The notes below the pieces were generated by a model. The model ran no database searches and was not told the origin of the DNA. It worked only from the letters and a program-made list of their open reading frames with translations. Positions 62,480-64,000 of a DNA stretch of 64,000 bases are shown here, piece by piece. The stretch is from positions 186,001 to 250,000 of the forward strand of contig NZ_CP016779.1 of the NCBI RefSeq assembly GCF_002288305.1, in the 5' to 3' direction. This stretch comes from Candidatus Nanopelagicus abundans (GTDB lineage: Bacteria > Actinomycetota > Actinomycetes > Nanopelagicales > Nanopelagicaceae). Position 1 is the stretch's first letter, and each line of letters starts with the position of its first letter. A program made the position numbers and the translations under genes.

Positions 62480-62941
62480 ATGCTTATATATAGTTCAATA
62501 GTTGAGAAAATTGTTCGTAAAACATTTCTTGCGGTCCAGAATCATGACTATCAAGCGGTATTAAATGGTGTTTCCTCTAATAACCTCACCCATCGTTTTG
62601 CAGGTCCTAACTCATTGGGCGGCATCCGACATGACAAAGAAGCACTAGGTAGATGGTTCAAAAGAGTCGGCACAGTTCTACCAGAACTTAAGTTTGATGT
62701 AACAAATGTTTTAGTCCTCGGTGGGCCATGGAACACAACAGTTGTCGCCCGCTGGGTTGCCACCTGCAAACTTGAAAATGGAGAGCCATACGTAAATCCT
62801 GGAATTCATGTAATCAAACTGCGTTGGGGTAAGGCATACGACTTCGATGTATATGAAGATACTTTTGCCGTGACAGTCGGGCTTGAAAAACAAGCAAAGT
62901 CAGGAATTGCGGAAGCGTTAGCCCCGCAAATTGTGAGCTAA
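62480..62941 (+). CDS. SnoaL/NTF2-like protein
   Basis: 153 residues with the cone-shaped NTF2 pattern: an N-terminal helix (VEKIVRKTFLAVQNHDYQAV), HRFAGPNSLGG, DKEALGRWFKRVGTVLPEL, then strands VVARWVATCKLENGEPYVNP and HVIKLRWGKAYDFDVYED. Members are enzymes or ligand-binding proteins; His and Asp residues line the usual pocket, but activity cannot be assigned. A weak aaagg lies upstream. It is a complete single-gene unit bounded by R2 and R3. Confidence 0.82.
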   Translation: MLIYSSIVEKIVRKTFLAVQNHDYQAVLNGVSSNNLTHRFAGPNSLGGIRHDKEALGRWFKRVGTVLPELKFDVTNVLVLGGPWNTTVVARWVATCKLENGEPYVNPGIHVIKLRWGKAYDFDVYEDTFAVTVGLEKQAKSGIAEALAPQIVS

Positions 62942-62952
62942 TCCAAACTTTT

Positions 62953-62979
62953 CCGGCTTAAAGGGCGACTCTTCTTTTC
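62953..62979 (+). repeat. Repeat R3 (rnpB 3'-end copy)
   Basis: CCGGCTTAAAGGGCGACTC plus TTCTTTTCC. One mismatch (T to A) from R0 upstream of an intact 15-base core. It begins 12 bases after the SnoaL-like stop. Confidence 0.9.
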
Positions 62980-63027
62980 CTTGGCTGGAAATGACTTTAT
63001 TTTCAAACTCTTTGGCAGAATACGATC

Positions 63028-63333
63028 ATGTCCTACGTAGTTATTTTCCGCTCTACTCGCAACTTAGATGATGGGCATTTGTATTCTGAGTGGTCTGAAA
63101 AAATGGAGAATTTAGTTAAGACAATAGATGGCTATGAACATCATTTCGGTTTTCGAGATGCAACAAGTCGTGATGGGGTAACTGTTTCCTATTTCAGTTC
63201 TTTAGAGGCAATTTCTGAGTGGAAGAACTTAGGTGAGCACAAAGTGGCACAACAATTGGGTCGAGATTCCTTCTACGAGGAGTACTCGATTCAAGTCTGT
63301 GAAGTACTTCGGGATTATGGCTTTGAAGCATAA
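63028..63333 (+). CDS. Antibiotic-biosynthesis-monooxygenase-like dimeric barrel protein
   Basis: 101 residues. SYVVIFRSTRNLDDGHLYSE, the MENLVKTIDGYEHHFGFRD helix-strand, GVTVSYFSSLEAISEWKN and HKVAQQLGRDSFYEEYSI follow the ABM domain order closely, including the S-x-E-A-I-S-E-W helix. ABM proteins oxidise quinols or haem, or have non-enzymatic roles. It is a second complete single-gene unit, between R3 and R4. Confidence 0.85.
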   Translation: MSYVVIFRSTRNLDDGHLYSEWSEKMENLVKTIDGYEHHFGFRDATSRDGVTVSYFSSLEAISEWKNLGEHKVAQQLGRDSFYEEYSIQVCEVLRDYGFEA

Positions 63334-63344
63334 GAGTCTTAACT

Positions 63345-63371
63345 CCGGCTTATAGGGCGACTCTTCTTTAA
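63345..63371 (+). repeat. Repeat R4 (exact rnpB 3'-end copy)
   Basis: CCGGCTTATAGGGCGACTC plus TTCTTTA, identical to R0 over 26 bases and followed by ATTTTAG, similar to the ATTTTTAG after R0. It begins 12 bases after the ABM-like stop, the same distance as R3 from its gene. Confidence 0.92.
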
Positions 63372-63435
63372 TTTTAGTTACTGCGAGTAACTGAGAAATG
63401 TGTAATACTTCTGCTTCAGATGTTTGGTAGTAATT

Positions 63436-63470
63436 GGGACTTGGTTAATTCCAAGTCCCTTTTGCTTTTT
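63436..63470 (+). terminator. Rho-independent terminator after R4
   Basis: A perfect 9-bp stem GGGACTTGG/CCAAGTCCC with TTAATT loop, followed by TTTTGCTTTTT. It would end plus-strand transcripts coming through the cassette array. Confidence 0.85.
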
Positions 63471-63546
63471 ACTTCAAATTTTATCCACAGAGAACGCCAC
63501 TGAATAATTTCAAAAGTTTTAAAAGCCGTAACTTCACCCTTGTGAT

Positions 63547-63621
63547 GGGGGCGTGTTGTAATTGGCAGCCTAGTCGTTTACCAAACATCTGGAGCGGGTT
63601 CAAGTCCCGTCGTCTCCACCA
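63547..63621 (+). tRNA. Degenerate tRNA-like sequence with encoded CCA
   Basis: The acceptor halves GGGGGCG and CGTCTCC pair (with two G-T), the T arm CGGG/CCCG has the standard TTCAAGT loop, and CCA is encoded at 63619-63621. The D arm and anticodon arm pair poorly; the loop TTACCAA would give anticodon ACC. The other two tRNAs in the window lack encoded CCA. It may be an eroded or foreign tRNA, or an att-like mimic, rather than a working tRNA. Confidence 0.45.
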
Positions 63622-63686
63622 CAGTCTTAGCTAAGGCAATTCGATCTATTGGTAATGGTCAAAAGAATTGAGTTAGCTCTGCATGG

Positions 63687-63712
63687 GAGGGCCTTGAGAG
63701 ATCGAGGCCCTT
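63687..63712. terminator. Hairpin after the tRNA-like sequence
   Basis: AGGGCCT and AGGCCCT form a 7-bp stem around a 10-base loop. The plus-strand tail TCTCTAAATTTC is only moderately T-rich, so it is a plausible but not strong terminator for the tRNA-like transcript. Confidence 0.5.
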
Positions 63713-63725
63713 CTCTAAATTTCAA

Positions 63726-63750
63726 CCTTATCGGGCGACTTTTCTTTAAA
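63726..63750 (+). repeat. Repeat R5 (divergent, terminal copy)
   Basis: CTTATCGGGCGACTTTTCTTTA. It keeps the GGGCGACT-TTCTTT core with a C to T change and has lost most of the upstream half. It abuts the nrdF terminator hairpin and is the last copy, marking the distal boundary of the array. Confidence 0.75.
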
Positions 63751-63752
63751 TC

Positions 63753-63780
63753 AAGTGGCAGGAGATAAAGCCCGCCACTT
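63753..63780 (-). terminator. Terminator of the ribonucleotide reductase gene
   Basis: AAGTGGC and GCCACTT form the stem on the minus strand, extended by G-C/G-T pairs, 15 bases after the nrdF stop. The following bases (GATTTAAAGAAAAG) are only weakly T-rich. Confidence 0.6.
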
Positions 63781-63794
63781 ATTTTAATTAGCTA

Positions 63795-64000
<206 letters not shown>

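Noticed and set aside
61936-63371. R repeats as intrinsic terminators
   Set aside because: A single copy has only the 3' strand of helix P1 and no self-complementary stem. A separate true terminator follows R4.
61765-63750. CRISPR array
   Set aside because: Spacers are ~160-570 bp, contain whole genes on both strands and vary in length, and no cas genes are present; the repeat is the rnpB 3' end.

Overview
The window is a gene-dense stretch of an AT-rich actinobacterial chromosome. Actinobacterial hallmarks include two WhiB proteins, mycothiol deacetylase (mshB), MtrA/MtrB, a PdtaS-type kinase beside whiB1, homodimeric pyruvate dehydrogenase E1 (aceE), and DUF3117, DUF3107, DUF3499, DUF3052 and DUF5719 proteins. 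Low GC, tiny spacers, many 4-base gene overlaps and loss of genes that larger relatives keep point to a genome-streamlined planktonic lineage such as the freshwater acI group (Nanopelagicales). That placement is inferred from gene content, not measured.

Layout. 1-8 kb: LOG-family hydrolase, small regulators, leucyl aminopeptidase, O-methyltransferase, htrA-tatB-mrp, then DUF1003 and CBS/MgtE-N proteins; the mycobacterial order is recognisable but sigE-rseA are absent. 8-16 kb: DMT permease, PHP phosphoesterase, DUF3107, TetR, mshB, a CysRS-like ligase, ferredoxin-dapC (dapC has no ATG/GTG/TTG start) and a sugar nucleotidyltransferase. 16-31 kb: whiB2, a giant membrane glycosyltransferase, DUF5719, DUF3499, phosphomannomutase, ahcY, mtrA-mtrB, a comF remnant, secA, pdtaS, whiB1 and tRNA-Arg. 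31-43.6 kb: methionine sulfoxide reductases, a transsulfuration enzyme, a polysaccharide-type ABC exporter, TerC, an FAD-linked 2-hydroxyacid dehydrogenase, and an omega-amino-acid catabolic set (two class III aminotransferases and methylmalonate-semialdehyde dehydrogenase). 43.7-51.7 kb: core genes prfB, ftsE-ftsX, smpB, ssrA, aceE, DUF3052, ahpE and tRNA-Val.

51.7-58 kb is accessory: a run of minus-strand genes (dimeric alpha/beta-barrel protein, APC permease, nitrilase, a membrane protein, DUF2993, a secreted degenerate metallopeptidase-like protein, TspO) whose 3' ends carry a short repeated motif. 58-61.4 kb holds an indoleamine 2,3-dioxygenase, a polysaccharide pyruvyl transferase, a zinc-ribbon protein and an RNase H, leading into rnpB.

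The most unusual structure follows rnpB (61.4-63.8 kb). The last ~26 bases of the RNase P RNA gene recur five more times as direct repeats and divide the region into units of roughly 160-570 bp. The units carry one small gene each (DoxX, SnoaL-like, ABM-like), no gene, or a degenerate tRNA-like sequence with encoded CCA. The array stops at the nrdF terminator. It looks like serial site-specific insertion of single-gene cassettes at the rnpB 3' end, comparable in layout to an integron but with a different repeat and no recombinase in view. A related motif lies at the 3' ends of genes in the 54.8-57.5 kb cluster.

Many genes also show a TANNNT hexamer 6-7 bases before the start codon, suggesting widespread leaderless mRNAs; I used this to choose several starts.
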